Source of the DNA: Carya illinoinensis
Lineage: Eukaryota > Streptophyta > Magnoliopsida > Fagales > Juglandaceae
DNA: 64,000 nucleotides
Direction: 5' to 3'
NCBI RefSeq assembly: GCF_018687715.1
Contig: NC_056758.1
Span: 1,984,001 to 2,048,000, forward strand
Within the stretch, counting starts at the first letter, position 1; every line of letters begins with the position of its first letter. The position numbers and the translations under genes were made by a program. Below are positions 42,004-52,178 of this stretch, in pieces. Under the pieces are notes generated by a model. The model did no database searches, had not been told where the DNA came from, and saw only the letters and a list, made by a program, of their open reading frames with translations.

Positions 42004-45000
42004 TTAAGAGATATTCATAGCATGCATCATACCTATTTCTCTTCTGATCATACATAATCTATCTTCTGGTAAAGGTTTTGTGAAAATATCTGCTAACTGA
42101 TCGTGTGTGTTTGTGAACTCTAACATTATATCACCTTTTTGCACATGATCTCGAAGAAAATGATACCTTATTTCAATATGCTTAGTTCTAGAATGTTGTA
42201 TTGGGTTCTTTGAAAGATTTATAGCACTTGTATTATCACATTTGATTGGAATGTGATTATACATGAGTTTAAAATCTTCAAGTTGTTGCTTCATGTAGAG
42301 AACTTGAGCACAACAACTACCCGCAGCAACATATTCTGCCTCAGCAGTAGATAGTGCAACAGAATTTTGTTTTTTACTAAACCAGGAAACTAATGCATGA
42401 CCTAAGAAATGGCATGCTCCACTAGTGCTTTTTCGATCTATTTTACAGCCAGCATAATCTGCATCTGTGTAGCTGATTAAATCGAAAGATGTGTGCTTAG
42501 GGTACCATAACCCTAGGTTAATTGTACCACTAAGATATCTAAGAATGCGCTTAACTGCAATTAAATGTGATTCTTTTGGAGATGATTGAAAACGTGCACA
42601 TAAGCACACACTAAACATAATATCTGGTCTACTGGCTGTTAAATATAATAAGCTACCAATCATACCTCGATATATCTTCGAGTCAACTGGCTTACCGGAT
42701 TCATCTTTATCAAGTTTAGTTGATGGGCTCATTGGTGTTCCAATTTCCTTAGCATTTTCCATCCCAAACTTCTTCAGTAATTCCTTAATATATTTTGATT
42801 GATTGATGAATGTCCCACTTTTTGCTTGCTTAATTTGCAATCCGAGAAAGAATGTAAGTTCACCCATCATGCTCATCTCAAATTCTTCCTGCATAGTCTT
42901 AGCAAAAACTTGACACATATTTTCATTAGTAGCACCGAATATTATATCATCAACATAAATCTGAATCAAAAGAATATCATCATTTTCATATTTAATGAAA
43001 AGAGTTGTGTCGATTTTTCCTCTTGAAAAACCTTTTTCAATCAAGAAACCACTGAGTCTCTCGTACCAAGCTCTAGGAGCTTGTTTAAGTCCATATAGTG
43101 CTTTTGTGAGTTTGAAAACATGATTTGGGGAAATATGATTTTCAAAACCTGGAGGTTGCTCAACATATACCTCTTCATTTATAAAACCATTTAAGAAAGC
43201 ACTTTTAACATCCATTTGAAAAAGTTTGAAATCTTTATAACAAGCATATGCAAGTAGCATTCGAATAGCTTCTAATCTTGCGACAGGTGCATATGTCTCA
43301 TCATAATCGATTCCTTCTTCTTGATTAAAACCTTGGGCTACAAGTCGAGCCTTATTTCTAGTAATGACTCCAGACTCATCTTTCTTGTTTCTAAAAACCC
43401 ATTTTGTTCCAATAATAGTATAATTTTTGGGTCTAGGAACAAGTGTCCAAACATCATTTCTTTCAAATTGATTCAACTCTTCTTGCATAGCTAGAATCCA
43501 AGATTCATCAAGAAGTGCGTCATCAATATTTTTGGGTTCAATTTGAGATAGAAAAGCAGTATGATTACAAATATTTCTAAGAGATGATCGAGTACTTACA
43601 CCTTGTGAAGGTTCTCCCAAAATTTGTTCCACTGGATGATCTTTCACAAATTTCCACTGTTTGGTTGCATCTTGTATTAAATTTTGATGATCTTTCCTGA
43701 TGGCTCCATGTTGAACTTCCTCTATTGCTTTCTCTTTGTTGAGATTGAGACTTTCTGTGTTATTTATACCTTCTATTTCTTCATCAATAGATTTCTTGGA
43801 GAGTGGAGAATTAGATTCATCAAATACTACATGCATAGATTCTTGTACAGTTAAAGTCTTTTTGTTGAATACTCTATAAGCTTTACTATTAGTAGAATAC
43901 CCGAGAAAAATACCTTCATCAGATTTTGCATCAAACTTGCCTAAATTATCTCTGTCATTCAAAATAAAACATTTGCATCCAAATACATGAAAGTAACCAA
44001 TGTTGGGCTTTTTCTCATTCCAAAGCTCATAGGGGGTTTTATCTAATTTAGACCTTAACATAACTCTATTTATAACATAACATGCAGTACTTACCGCTTC
44101 GGCCCAAAAATAACTAGGCAAGTTGTTCTCATTGAGCATTGTTCTTGCCATCTCTTGAAGAGATCTATTTTTCCTCTCTACTACCCCATTTTGTTGAGGA
44201 GTTCGAGGAGCAGAAAAATTATGAATAAAACCGTTTTCATCACAAAATGTTTCAATATTTTTATTAACAAATTCTTTTCCCCTATCACTTCGGATACTTG
44301 AAATAGTATAGCCCTTTTCATTTTGAATTCTCTTGCATAACTTGGTAAAGGCATTATGTGCCTCATCTTTATGAGCAAGAAAGATGACCCAAGTATATCT
44401 AGAGAAATCATCAACAATAACAAATGCATAATATTTTCCTCCTAGACTTGCAACTCTATTTGGTCCAAAAAGATCCATGTGTATCAGTTGCAATGGTCTA
44501 GTAGTGGAAATATGTTTCTTAGTTTTAAAAGAAGTTTTTGTTTGTTTACCAAATTGACATGCATCACAAATTTTGTCTTTAAGAAAATATGTTTTTGGTA
44601 AACCTCTCACAAGATCATTTTTTGAAAGTTTGGAAATAAGTTCCATGTTGGCATGACCTAATCTTCTATGCCATAACCAACTAGTTTCATTTTGAGCTGA
44701 CAAGCAAATAGCATCTTGTGAGGTAATTTCTTCAAAATCAATTGTATAAACATTATTGTTTCTAAAAGCAATAAAACAAATATTACAATCATGATCATTC
44801 AAAATAATGCATTTATCCATTTTAAAAGTAACTGTAAATCCTTTATCACATAATTGACTTATGCTCAAAAGATTATGTTTTAAACCTTCAACAAGTAGAA
44901 CATTTTCAATTATGAGAGAAGATTCATTACCAATTTTACCTATTCCCACGATCTTCCCTTTCGAGTTGTCTCCAAATGTCACGTGTCCTTCTTCTTTAGA

Positions 45001-45093
45001 TCTAAGATCAAAGAACTTAGTCTTGTCTCCCGTCATGTGTCTTGAACATCCACTATCTAAAAACCACTTATTTTTGCTTGTGGATGACTTCAT
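42004..45093 (-). CDS. Sirevirus-type Pol polyprotein
   Basis: 1029 codons, uninterrupted. Protease ([17 protein letters not shown] at 13-15), GAG-pre-integrase ([23 protein letters not shown]), integrase ([35 protein letters not shown]), reverse transcriptase ([33 protein letters not shown], active-site YVDDIIFG) and RNase H ([30 protein letters not shown], ending [13 protein letters not shown]...[11 protein letters not shown]). These motifs match the SIRE/Maximus group. It is in a different frame from gag. The ATG shown is simply the first Met; homology probably starts two codons earlier (VCMKSS), just after a TAG. Confidence 0.94.
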   Translation of the reverse strand: MKSSTSKNKWFLDSGCSRHMTGDKTKFFDLRSKEEGHVTFGDNSKGKIVGIGKIGNESSLIIENVLLVEGLKHNLLSISQLCDKGFTVTFKMDKCIILNDHDCNICFIAFRNNNVYTIDFEEITSQDAICLSAQNETSWLWHRRLGHANMELISKLSKNDLVRGLPKTYFLKDKICDACQFGKQTKTSFKTKKHISTTRPLQLIHMDLFGPNRVASLGGKYYAFVIVDDFSRYTWVIFLAHKDEAHNAFTKLCKRIQNEKGYTISSIRSDRGKEFVNKNIETFCDENGFIHNFSAPRTPQQNGVVERKNRSLQEMARTMLNENNLPSYFWAEAVSTACYVINRVMLRSKLDKTPYELWNEKKPNIGYFHVFGCKCFILNDRDNLGKFDAKSDEGIFLGYSTNSKAYRVFNKKTLTVQESMHVVFDESNSPLSKKSIDEEIEGINNTESLNLNKEKAIEEVQHGAIRKDHQNLIQDATKQWKFVKDHPVEQILGEPSQGVSTRSSLRNICNHTAFLSQIEPKNIDDALLDESWILAMQEELNQFERNDVWTLVPRPKNYTIIGTKWVFRNKKDESGVITRNKARLVAQGFNQEEGIDYDETYAPVARLEAIRMLLAYACYKDFKLFQMDVKSAFLNGFINEEVYVEQPPGFENHISPNHVFKLTKALYGLKQAPRAWYERLSGFLIEKGFSRGKIDTTLFIKYENDDILLIQIYVDDIIFGATNENMCQVFAKTMQEEFEMSMMGELTFFLGLQIKQAKSGTFINQSKYIKELLKKFGMENAKEIGTPMSPSTKLDKDESGKPVDSKIYRGMIGSLLYLTASRPDIMFSVCLCARFQSSPKESHLIAVKRILRYLSGTINLGLWYPKHTSFDLISYTDADYAGCKIDRKSTSGACHFLGHALVSWFSKKQNSVALSTAEAEYVAAGSCCAQVLYMKQQLEDFKLMYNHIPIKCDNTSAINLSKNPIQHSRTKHIEIRYHFLRDHVQKGDIMLEFTNTHDQLADIFTKPLPEDRLCMIRREIGMMHAMNIS

Positions 45094-45151
45094 GCATACC
45101 TATAAAAACAATTAAAATGATTTTTCTTGGTACCCAAGTTCTTTGGGTCCT
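45094..45151 (-). other. gag-pol junction with stop, frame change and splice-acceptor-like end
   Basis: After the gag TAA the gag frame goes on with TWVPRK, a motif that belongs to the protein in other Sireviruses. Then comes a T-rich run ending ATTGTTTTTATAG, immediately before GTATGCATG, where pol homology begins. This could be a mutated readthrough or frameshift site or a true 3' splice site used to make Pol. Confidence 0.45.
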
Positions 45152-46786
45152 TTATTTATTAGTATTAGAAGAAACAAGATTTTTAGGTACCCATATGGCC
45201 CTAATAGTCATTGTATGATTTCTTCTAATAGGACAAGTATGATAATTATGACCATTTCTATTACAAAAATTACAAATAGCATGTGACATATATGAAAAAC
45301 TTGAATGATTATAATAATATCCTTTTTTGACAAAATTATTTTTATGAAAAGAATTTTGAATATTAGCCTTTGAGGTAGAATGATTATCAAAGAAATTTTT
45401 ATAAGGTTTGTATTTTTGTTTTGGCATATATCCCAAACCTGCCTTGTCAAAAACACATCTTTGACTACCAAGAAGTTTTTCAAAATTTCTTTTTCCATTC
45501 GTAAAGTTTTCAACAATATTTTCTAAATCGGTTTTCTTCTTATTCAATTCAAGATTTTCATCTTTCAAAATGATACTTTCTTTTCTTAAAATTTCAATTT
45601 CGTTTGTTAAAGAAGAATTTTTCTTTTTCAAAGCAGTATACTTGATACCCAATTTTTCAAATTCCTCATAAATCTCTTCTAAAACATTTTGCAATTCTTC
45701 ATATGAAGGATTTTTAATATTATCAAGATTTGTTACCTCAATGTCATCTTTAGCCATAAGACAAAGATTTGCTGATTCTTCATTGCTTGCTTCACTATCT
45801 GAGCTACTTGAATCATCATCCCATGTAGCTTTCATTGCTTTCTTGCCCTTGTTTCGATCTTTCTTTAGCAGAGGACAATCTGGCTTGATATGACCAGGTT
45901 TATTGCATTTATAACAAATTAAAGTGTCGTTTTTACCTGAATCTTTCTTGGAAAACTTTTTGAAAGATTTCCTCGGAGGAGTTCTATTTTTCTTCAAGAA
46001 CCTCTGAATTCTTCTTGTTATCATCGCAACTTCTTCATCTTTATCGTCATTTTCCTCATCTTCATCACTTTCACTTTCATGAGGAACAGCTTTAAGTGCT
46101 AAACTCTTCTTTGGCTTTCCTTCTTCTTCTCCTCTTTTCAATGTGTACTCATGGGTGATAAGTGACCCGATGAGTTCATTGACTTCGAGCTTCTTGAGGT
46201 CTCTAGCTTCAAGAATCGCTGTAACTTTTGATTCCCAACGTTTTGGTAAAGAGTTGAGAATTTTTCTTACTATCTCTACCTTGGAATAAACTTTGCCAAG
46301 AGCTGTCAAGCTGTTTATGATGTTAGTAAAACGAGTGTGCATACTAGAAATAGATTCATCATCATTCATCTTAAACATTTCATATTCATGAGTAAGAATA
46401 TAAATTTTTGATTCCTTGACTTGCGAAGTTCCTTCATAAGTTACTTCCAAGTTATCCCAAATTTCCTTTGCCGTAGCGCAATTCATTATTCTATTAAACT
46501 CATTTCCATTAAGAGCATTATATAATAAATTCATAGCAGTTAAATTTAAAGTATAAAGTCTATCGTCTTCACGATCAAACTCTTCTTCTTCCTTTTTGAC
46601 CTTTACTCCACCAACCACTTTTGTTGGAATATAAGGTCCATTTACAATACATTTCCATATTTCTCTACCTTGAGCTTGAAGAAATATTCTCATTCTAACT
46701 TTCCAGAATGAGTAATTATCTCCACAAAAGAGTGGAGGCCGACTACTAGATTGACCTTCACCAAATGAAGCTGCAATGTTAGCCAT
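45152..46786 (-). CDS. Sirevirus-type Gag protein
   Basis: 544 codons. The N-terminus (RPPLFCGDNYSFWKVRMRIF, VNGPYIPTK) and UBN2 core (about 80-215) fit SIRE/Maximus Gag. A first CCHC knuckle CYKCNKPGHIKPDC lies at 291-304, an acidic stretch (ESDEDEENDDKDEE) before it, a coiled coil at about 360-440 (LKKKNSSLTNEIEILRKESI), and a second knuckle CNFCNRNGHNYHTC near 508-521. The long Gag with two knuckles and a coil is typical of this lineage. Its start lies only about 60 bp from the LTR. Confidence 0.93.
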   Translation of the reverse strand: MANIAASFGEGQSSSRPPLFCGDNYSFWKVRMRIFLQAQGREIWKCIVNGPYIPTKVVGGVKVKKEEEEFDREDDRLYTLNLTAMNLLYNALNGNEFNRIMNCATAKEIWDNLEVTYEGTSQVKESKIYILTHEYEMFKMNDDESISSMHTRFTNIINSLTALGKVYSKVEIVRKILNSLPKRWESKVTAILEARDLKKLEVNELIGSLITHEYTLKRGEEEGKPKKSLALKAVPHESESDEDEENDDKDEEVAMITRRIQRFLKKNRTPPRKSFKKFSKKDSGKNDTLICYKCNKPGHIKPDCPLLKKDRNKGKKAMKATWDDDSSSSDSEASNEESANLCLMAKDDIEVTNLDNIKNPSYEELQNVLEEIYEEFEKLGIKYTALKKKNSSLTNEIEILRKESIILKDENLELNKKKTDLENIVENFTNGKRNFEKLLGSQRCVFDKAGLGYMPKQKYKPYKNFFDNHSTSKANIQNSFHKNNFVKKGYYYNHSSFSYMSHAICNFCNRNGHNYHTCPIRRNHTMTIRAIWVPKNLVSSNTNK

Positions 46787-46831
46787 AAGATCTTAACTCA
46801 AAAGATAGTTAATCTTATAATAGAGCTCTTA

Positions 46832-46844
46832 GCTCTGATACCAA
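46832..46844 (-). promoter_or_regulatory. tRNA-Met primer-binding site of the Sirevirus-type element
   Basis: TTGGTATCAGAGC on the element strand, one base from the 5' LTR end. Confidence 0.9.
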
Positions 46845-46845
46845 T

Positions 46846-48185
46846 TGTTGCCCAGATGACTAACACAAGAGGGGGGGTGAATTGAATTGTATTAAAAAAA
46901 TTAACAATTATAAATCAAATATATAATATAAAATATAAACAAAATATGAAATAACAATAAATATAAGGAGTAAGGGTAAGAGAGAAGCAAACTCAGTATG
47001 TTAACGAGGTTCGGCCCCACTGCCTACGTCCTCGCCTCAAGCTACCCCTTGAGGATTCCCAAATTCACTATTCAACCTCCTTCAGGTGGAGATAGAAACC
47101 TATTACACCTTTGAACAACACCGCTACAAAGGATCCGTGTAGAACACCCTCTACACTTGCAATCACCTTACACGTGGTGATTCAACTATTCCCTGTGTAG
47201 AATACTTTCTACACACACAAGGGTTATACACACCCTTTTTCTGATACAAAAGCTGATAGTGGGTAGGTTATCAGAAAACACTCCTCAACGAGTGAAATAA
47301 AAACAATACAGCGCAAGCTATATCTCTCAAAATGAACAAGGATTAAGGCTCAATGTTTAGAGAAGAGAGAATGAAAGTTTTGAATGAATGTTGTATGCTC
47401 TTGGTGTTGTAAATGTGAAGCTCTCAAATGATCTATTTATAGGCATATGAGACTTCATATTCAAATTTAAAAAGATTCACATGTCAAAGACAACATCATT
47501 CACTTTTTCAAAAAATTCAAATAAAAGGTTCTTCTTTTTCAATTGTCAAAGACAACATCATTCACTTTTTCAAAGAATTCAAATAAAAGGTTCTTCTTTC
47601 TCAATTGTCAAAGACAACATCATTCACTTTTTCAAAAAAATCAAACCTAATCTTTTACTTTTGGCATATGACAAAATGAGCACACTTTCATTTTCAAAAA
47701 ATTCAAACCTAATCTTTTACTTTTTGTATAAGTCTAAAAAAGCATCAATCACTTTTGAAAATATTCAAATAAAACATGCACATGTGAAAGATGACAATCA
47801 ATCATCTTTAATATTTTCAAAGTTCAACCCTTTAATCAAGGCATGCACATGCAAAAGATGACAATCAATCATCTTTCAAAATTTTCAAATTTAATTTTCA
47901 AAAATATTCATGCACATGTGGAAAATGTATTTTAATGCTTTATGATAAAATATTAATTTTGAGCATTAATCCTAATTTCGAATTTTGAAGAGATTTACAA
48001 CATTACTCTATAATTTTAATGTGAACTTGTTCCCTTCTTGCTCATGCTTGTTTCCTTGATGTGCTTGACTCCATTGTGTAGACAACTTGAGTTTGAGACT
48101 TCTTTATTCTTTGAATTCATTTGTTATCATCAAAATCCATGTGTAGATTTATAATCACATGAAACTTGAAATCTTGAGTTCAACA
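46846..48185 (-). repeat. 5' LTR of the Sirevirus-type element
   Basis: 1,340-bp partner of 39004-40343, with the same 62-bp triplication (from 47483). No difference was seen in the stretches compared. Confidence 0.93.
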
Positions 48186-48531
48186 AGTCCCATACTTGTT
48201 TGGCAGAGGTGATACCAGAAACAGAAGGAAGAACTTTATCTGTTAGAGTGGCATTCAGCCATCCGAGGACAAACTGGTCCTTCTTGTTCCACAAATTATA
48301 TTCGGGATTAATATTTTTGGTAGGCTTTCCCTCAGGGTCACACAGAAATTGCTCAGGACAGGGTTCAGATCCATCCACAAATCTGAGCAAATCATTGCTA
48401 CGTAGAACTGGTAGCAATTGGGAGACCCAATTAAGATAATTGGTGCCATCCATCTTAACCGAAACTAGTTGGGAAAGTTCGGTTGAGAGAAAACCAAGGG
48501 AGTGGACGCCATTGATGATGAGACAGGACAA
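48186..48531 (-). pseudogene. Ale-like gag, N-terminal part
   Basis: Minus-strand frame LSTELSQLVSVKMDGTNYLNWVSQL, LLRFVDGSEPCPEQF, NLWNKKDQFVLGWLNATL, the start of a UBN2-type gag. It stops at the Sirevirus boundary and resumes at 38998 once the guest and one AGTCC copy are discounted, in the same frame. Confidence 0.85.
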
Positions 48532-48567
48532 CTTGAGGTAGCGCGAGCTATAGAAGCTCTGATACCA

Positions 48568-48889
48568 TGAAAGATTTGTATAAAGTGGTAATCGTTTCTG
48601 ATACAGAGACTAGAACATATATTGACTTATATATACACTTACAGCTTGATGACAGTATATTCTGTACAAGGAATATATTCTGTACAAGGAAATAATAAAG
48701 AACAAACTAGAGAAGAAATTATTAAAGGAAAGAAATAAGCATAACAGGGGCAGCAGATCAAGGAACACCAAAAAAGGGAAGGAGCAGAGCATCCAGGGAA
48801 GGAGCAGAGCATCCCGTAAACTATTCTGTAATCACTTTACGTCTGCCTCTTCTTCCAATATAGCATGATGATGATGACTTTCCTTAACA
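48568..48889 (-). repeat. 5' LTR of the Ale-like element
   Basis: 322 bp, with about half a dozen differences from 34599-34920 (for example TCTGTACAAGG for TATGTACAAGG). The PBS on its left is TGGTATCAGAGCT. Confidence 0.88.
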
Positions 48890-48992
48890 TGCCCCCGCAA
48901 GCGAATAGGTGGAAGACGAACCATGAGCTTGTCCTTGAGAAAGAGGAATCGAGAAGATGTAAGCCCCTTAGTGAAAACATCTGCAATCTGGT
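48890..48992 (-). pseudogene. Fragment of a second Ale-like copy (PPT and RNase H end)
   Basis: 103 bp to the right of the 5' LTR match 34921-35023 almost exactly, including the PPT and the last pol codons, then homology stops at CTGGT. This is the inner 3' end of another copy sharing the LTR, as left by unequal recombination between tandem elements. Confidence 0.75.
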
Positions 48993-49423
48993 TGGTCCAA
49001 GAATTAGATAGAGCTGAATGGTCAATATATGATTTGTGCAGTTGGTCTAAGATATACGGCTTTTATGGAGATTAGTCAACTCTTTGCTAATTCGAATTCG
49101 GCTCTAGAATTAGAAAGTGTTGCCATGTTCAGGATATACTCATCTCTCTTTAAACTCGTTTGTAGGAATTCAGCTTTGCAAGTGTTCCACGCCTTCAATT
49201 CTTAATCCAAGGTACGGTGCAGTTTCAAAGTTTTTCTCGAACTATTTCCTTTATCATCTGCACATTCAATTCCAATCCTTCACCAGTCCTCTCTTCGGAC
49301 AGGAAGAAAAATTAGTAACTGTACATTGAATTTAATTAAAATTTGTAAAATTTAATTTAAAAAATTGCAAGAAAAAAAGATGTTTTATGAATTATTAATA
49401 AAGATGAGAAAAAAGATGGTACA

Positions 49424-49890
49424 ATGGTTATAAAGCCTGCAGGAAACGAATGTGGGGTTTCCAATTCCATTAGAGTTGTGAGGTATGCAACTTCTACTTT
49501 CATAAATCATGTGCCGAACAACCCTGCAAGTTGGATCATCCACTGCACCCCAAACATCGTCTTAATCCATTCCCTATCGAGTGGTCGTTGGGCAAATGTG
49601 GTGGCTGAACAACCCCTTGCATTGTCCTACTCCCCATTGAGTGGTCGTTAGGCAAATGTGGTGGCTGAACAACCCCTTGCATCGTCCTATTCCCTAGTGA
49701 GTGGTCATTGGGCAAATGTGGTAACTACAATTACAATTGTTTCTATGCAACTTTAAGCTTCATTTGAAGTGTGCTGCTTTGCCGCGCAACATTGAATCTA
49801 AAATTCACGACCACCAGTTGAATCTCGTGCGGAGAGCAGCCCTTTACGAACTCTTTCTTCATTTGCATGATCAGAATTTGCTTACGAAGT
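49424..49890 (+). pseudogene. DC1 (Cys/His-rich C1) domain protein fragment
   Basis: In one plus frame: NFYFHKSCAEQPCKLDHPLH then PKHRLNPFPIEWSLGKCGG and a stop, a typical DC1 half-domain with zinc-binding Cys/His. Further on, in another frame, NFKLHLKCAALPRNI...KIHDHQLNLV belongs to the next DC1 repeat. Frameshifts, stops and a 60-bp triplication between them make it non-functional. DC1 proteins are plant-specific zinc-binding proteins linked to stress signalling. A larger broken DC1 gene lies at 61740. Confidence 0.7.
49569..49740 (+). repeat. Three tandem copies of a 60-bp unit inside the DC1 pseudogene
   Basis: TTGGGCAAATGTGGTGGCTG and neighbours recur at an exact 60-bp period (from 49569, 49629 and 49689) with a few changes. 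The unit carries a stop codon, so the expansion followed or caused inactivation. Confidence 0.85.
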
Positions 49891-50023
49891 TGCTAATTTA
49901 TTGAGTTGACATGCCACCTGTACAAAAATAAAATGAAAACTTTAAATATTTGAAATTTGAAAATCATGTTAAGAATAATAAAAATAAACGGAAACTCAAA
50001 AACTCAATAATTCAATCAAATAT

Positions 50024-50420
50024 TGTTAGAAAGCAAAGCGTAAAGTACCTCAAGCTCAGTTTATAAAGTTACTCCACAAGTTTCTCCAGATCGACAAATC
50101 TCAAGAGTTTCCACTTAGTGGTAAAGCGTACTACGTAGTGTAAAACTAGAGTAACGCTTTAACAAATCCACAGCCTAAATACTATTTTAAGAGAGAATAA
50201 AAGAGAGAGAGCCTTTTAACTAATTACCAATTATCCCAAGAATCAAAAGAGGGGGGCTATACACGGCTGGCCTTAAAGGCCAGCCTTAATCTGCCATTTA
50301 ATTGGCAGAAACGCATGGCTTTAAGCCATGCGTTATTTGCTTATAACGCATGGCTTAAAGCCATGCGGTAGGTAGAGTAAAGGAGGGGTCTGCCCCACGT
50401 GGGCGCCCCTGCAATTAACA
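50024..50420 (-). repeat. 3' LTR with four consecutive hairpins
   Basis: 397 bp. Perfect or near-perfect palindromes follow one another: 50265-50285 (GGCTGGCCTTAAAGGCCAGCC), 50291-50308 (CTGCCATTTAATTGGCAG), 50310-50334 (AACGCATGGC...GCCATGCGTT) and 50345-50367 (AACGCATGGC...GCCATGCG). The third and fourth can also pair with each other. Confidence 0.88.
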
Positions 50421-52178
50421 TCTCCCACTCGCACACAGTGGTCATGACCCCAGGTCAGCATTTCTCTAATGTTCTCAATCTTATTCATACAAGTAAATAG
50501 GTCGTGCGACCACCAAACATATCTATAAAAAGATGGGAGTACATACACTAAATCTCTCCCAGAGAAGACTAGCATAGTAACATCCTTAAAGTGTCTGGTT
50601 ATGTCCTAAACTCATTCGATTGCATCAGTTTCAAGCATTTTCGAAACCCTCTTGAGTTTTAGAAAACTCAGAACAATGCTTGACTATCTCTAAAACATTT
50701 CAATATGTTCACAACCTTAGTTGCTATCAGTATGTAGCGTTATAGTTTGACGCCCGCAAACACTATCGAAGAATCTTCCCTTTGCACTTATATCATTCAA
50801 CTTTGGTCAAACTGCTTTCCCAGCAATGCCTCTTTAGACCGTATTTTAACAGCCTAAATACTATTTTAAGAGAGAATAAAAGAGAGAGAGCCTTTTAACA
50901 AATTACCGATTATCCCAAGAATCAAAAGAAGGGGGCTATATATAGCCCCCTACATGGCTGGCCTTAAAGGCTAGCCTTAATCTGCCATTTAATTGACAGA
51001 AACGCATGGCTTTAAACCATGCGTTATTTGCTTATAATGCATGGCATTATAAGGAGGGTTCTACCCCACATGGGCGTCCCTCCAATTAACATCTCCCACT
51101 CGCACACAGTGGGCATGATCCCAAGTCAACATCTTTCTAATATTCTCAATCTTATTCATACAAGTAAATAGGCCATGCGACCACCAAGCATATATAGAGA
51201 AAGGTGGGAGTACATACACTAAATCTCTCCCAGAGAAGACTAGCATAGTAACATCCCTAAAATGTCTGGTTATGTCTTAAACTCATTCGATCGCATTAGT
51301 TTCAAGCATTTTTGAAACCCTCTTGAGTTTTAGAAAACTGAGAACAATGCTTGACTATCTCTAAAATATTTCAATATGTTCACAACCTTAGTCGCTACCA
51401 GTATGTAGCGTCATAGTTTGACGTCAGCAAACACTATCGAAGATGCGATATCGAAGAATCTTCTCTTTGCACTCATATTATTCAACTTTGGTCAAACCGC
51501 TTTCCCAGCAATGTCTCTTTAGACCGTATTGATCATGGCCATAGACAACATGCCAAAGTAGCAGACATTATAACTTCCATCTTGTGACATAGTCAAAAGT
51601 AAAAGACACTTAAAAAAGAGACTCACACAGTGAGAAAGAGGGGAACCATTTACTCACTTACTCATTTGGTCGAATAAGTACATGTATTATGAAACACATG
51701 CTACGGTGGATTTCTCTCTCTTAAAGAGCATATGTCTATATCAACACCGTATAGATCTTAGTCTAGTCGCTCCTTAAGCGTCTAGCCCAAGTTCCTTTAT
51801 TTGCTCACCTACAAGGCGTCAAAGAGGATCTCACATCTGGCTAACCACAGGCTACATAGGTTGTGGGGTAACCCATGCATAGTCCTCTCATTGGACCCGA
51901 TCTTAACTCCCACTAAAACGACATATCTTTGTATCAACTAACTTATCCATTTAGACAAGTATCTAAGAACATAATGTCTCATCTCTACTCGCTTCTCAAG
52001 CGCTAGAGACGATCGCTCGTGTGAGTGAGCCGATCTCAGCCTGTTGACATATCTTGTATGTAAATTAGAAAAATAATACGATAAAGACAATAACTGAATC
52101 ATATTGTATTAATATCCCAAAGGAAATGTTACATCTCAATGTCATTTGAAATAAAAAATACATTTACAGTCTACGCAG
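50421..52178 (-). other. 3' untranslated internal region with partial LTR duplication
   Basis: 50421-50845 is repeated as 51092-51516 (about 90% alike). Between them, 50846-51091 is an incomplete LTR, giving a duplication of about 671 bp. The region has no pol motif. Confidence 0.8.

Larger units (their letters stand above)
39004..48185 (-). mobile_element. Sirevirus-type (SIRE/Maximus) copia retrotransposon, 9,182 bp, nested in the Ale-like gag
   Basis: LTRs of 1,340 bp (TGTTGCCCAG...GTTCAACA, plus view), perfect duplication AGTCC (38999-39003 and 48186-48190), PBS TTGGTATCAGAGC (46844-46832), intact gag (544 codons) and pol (1029 codons). Three purine tracts upstream of the 3' LTR are a Sirevirus hallmark. 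The LTR stretches I compared are identical, so insertion is recent. Between pol and the 3' LTR two ORFs run in the opposite direction, where other Sireviruses may carry an env-like ORF in sense. Confidence 0.93.
34599..48889 (-). mobile_element. Ale-like Ty1/copia retrotransposon, split by a nested Sirevirus-type element
   Basis: LTRs of 322 bp (TGAAAG...CTTAACA, plus view) at 34599-34920 and 48568-48889. The primer site TGGTATCAGAGCT adjoins the right LTR (48567-48555) and the polypurine tract TTGCGGGGGCA adjoins the left. Its gag-pol is cut by the insertion at 39004-48185, with duplication AGTCC on each side. Gag and RT motifs fit the Ale lineage. The LTRs differ at several bases and the ORF has two nonsense codons, so it is older than its guest. 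Beyond the right LTR, 48890-48992 again shows the PPT and the last RNase H codons, so a third, truncated copy was fused there. Confidence 0.88.
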
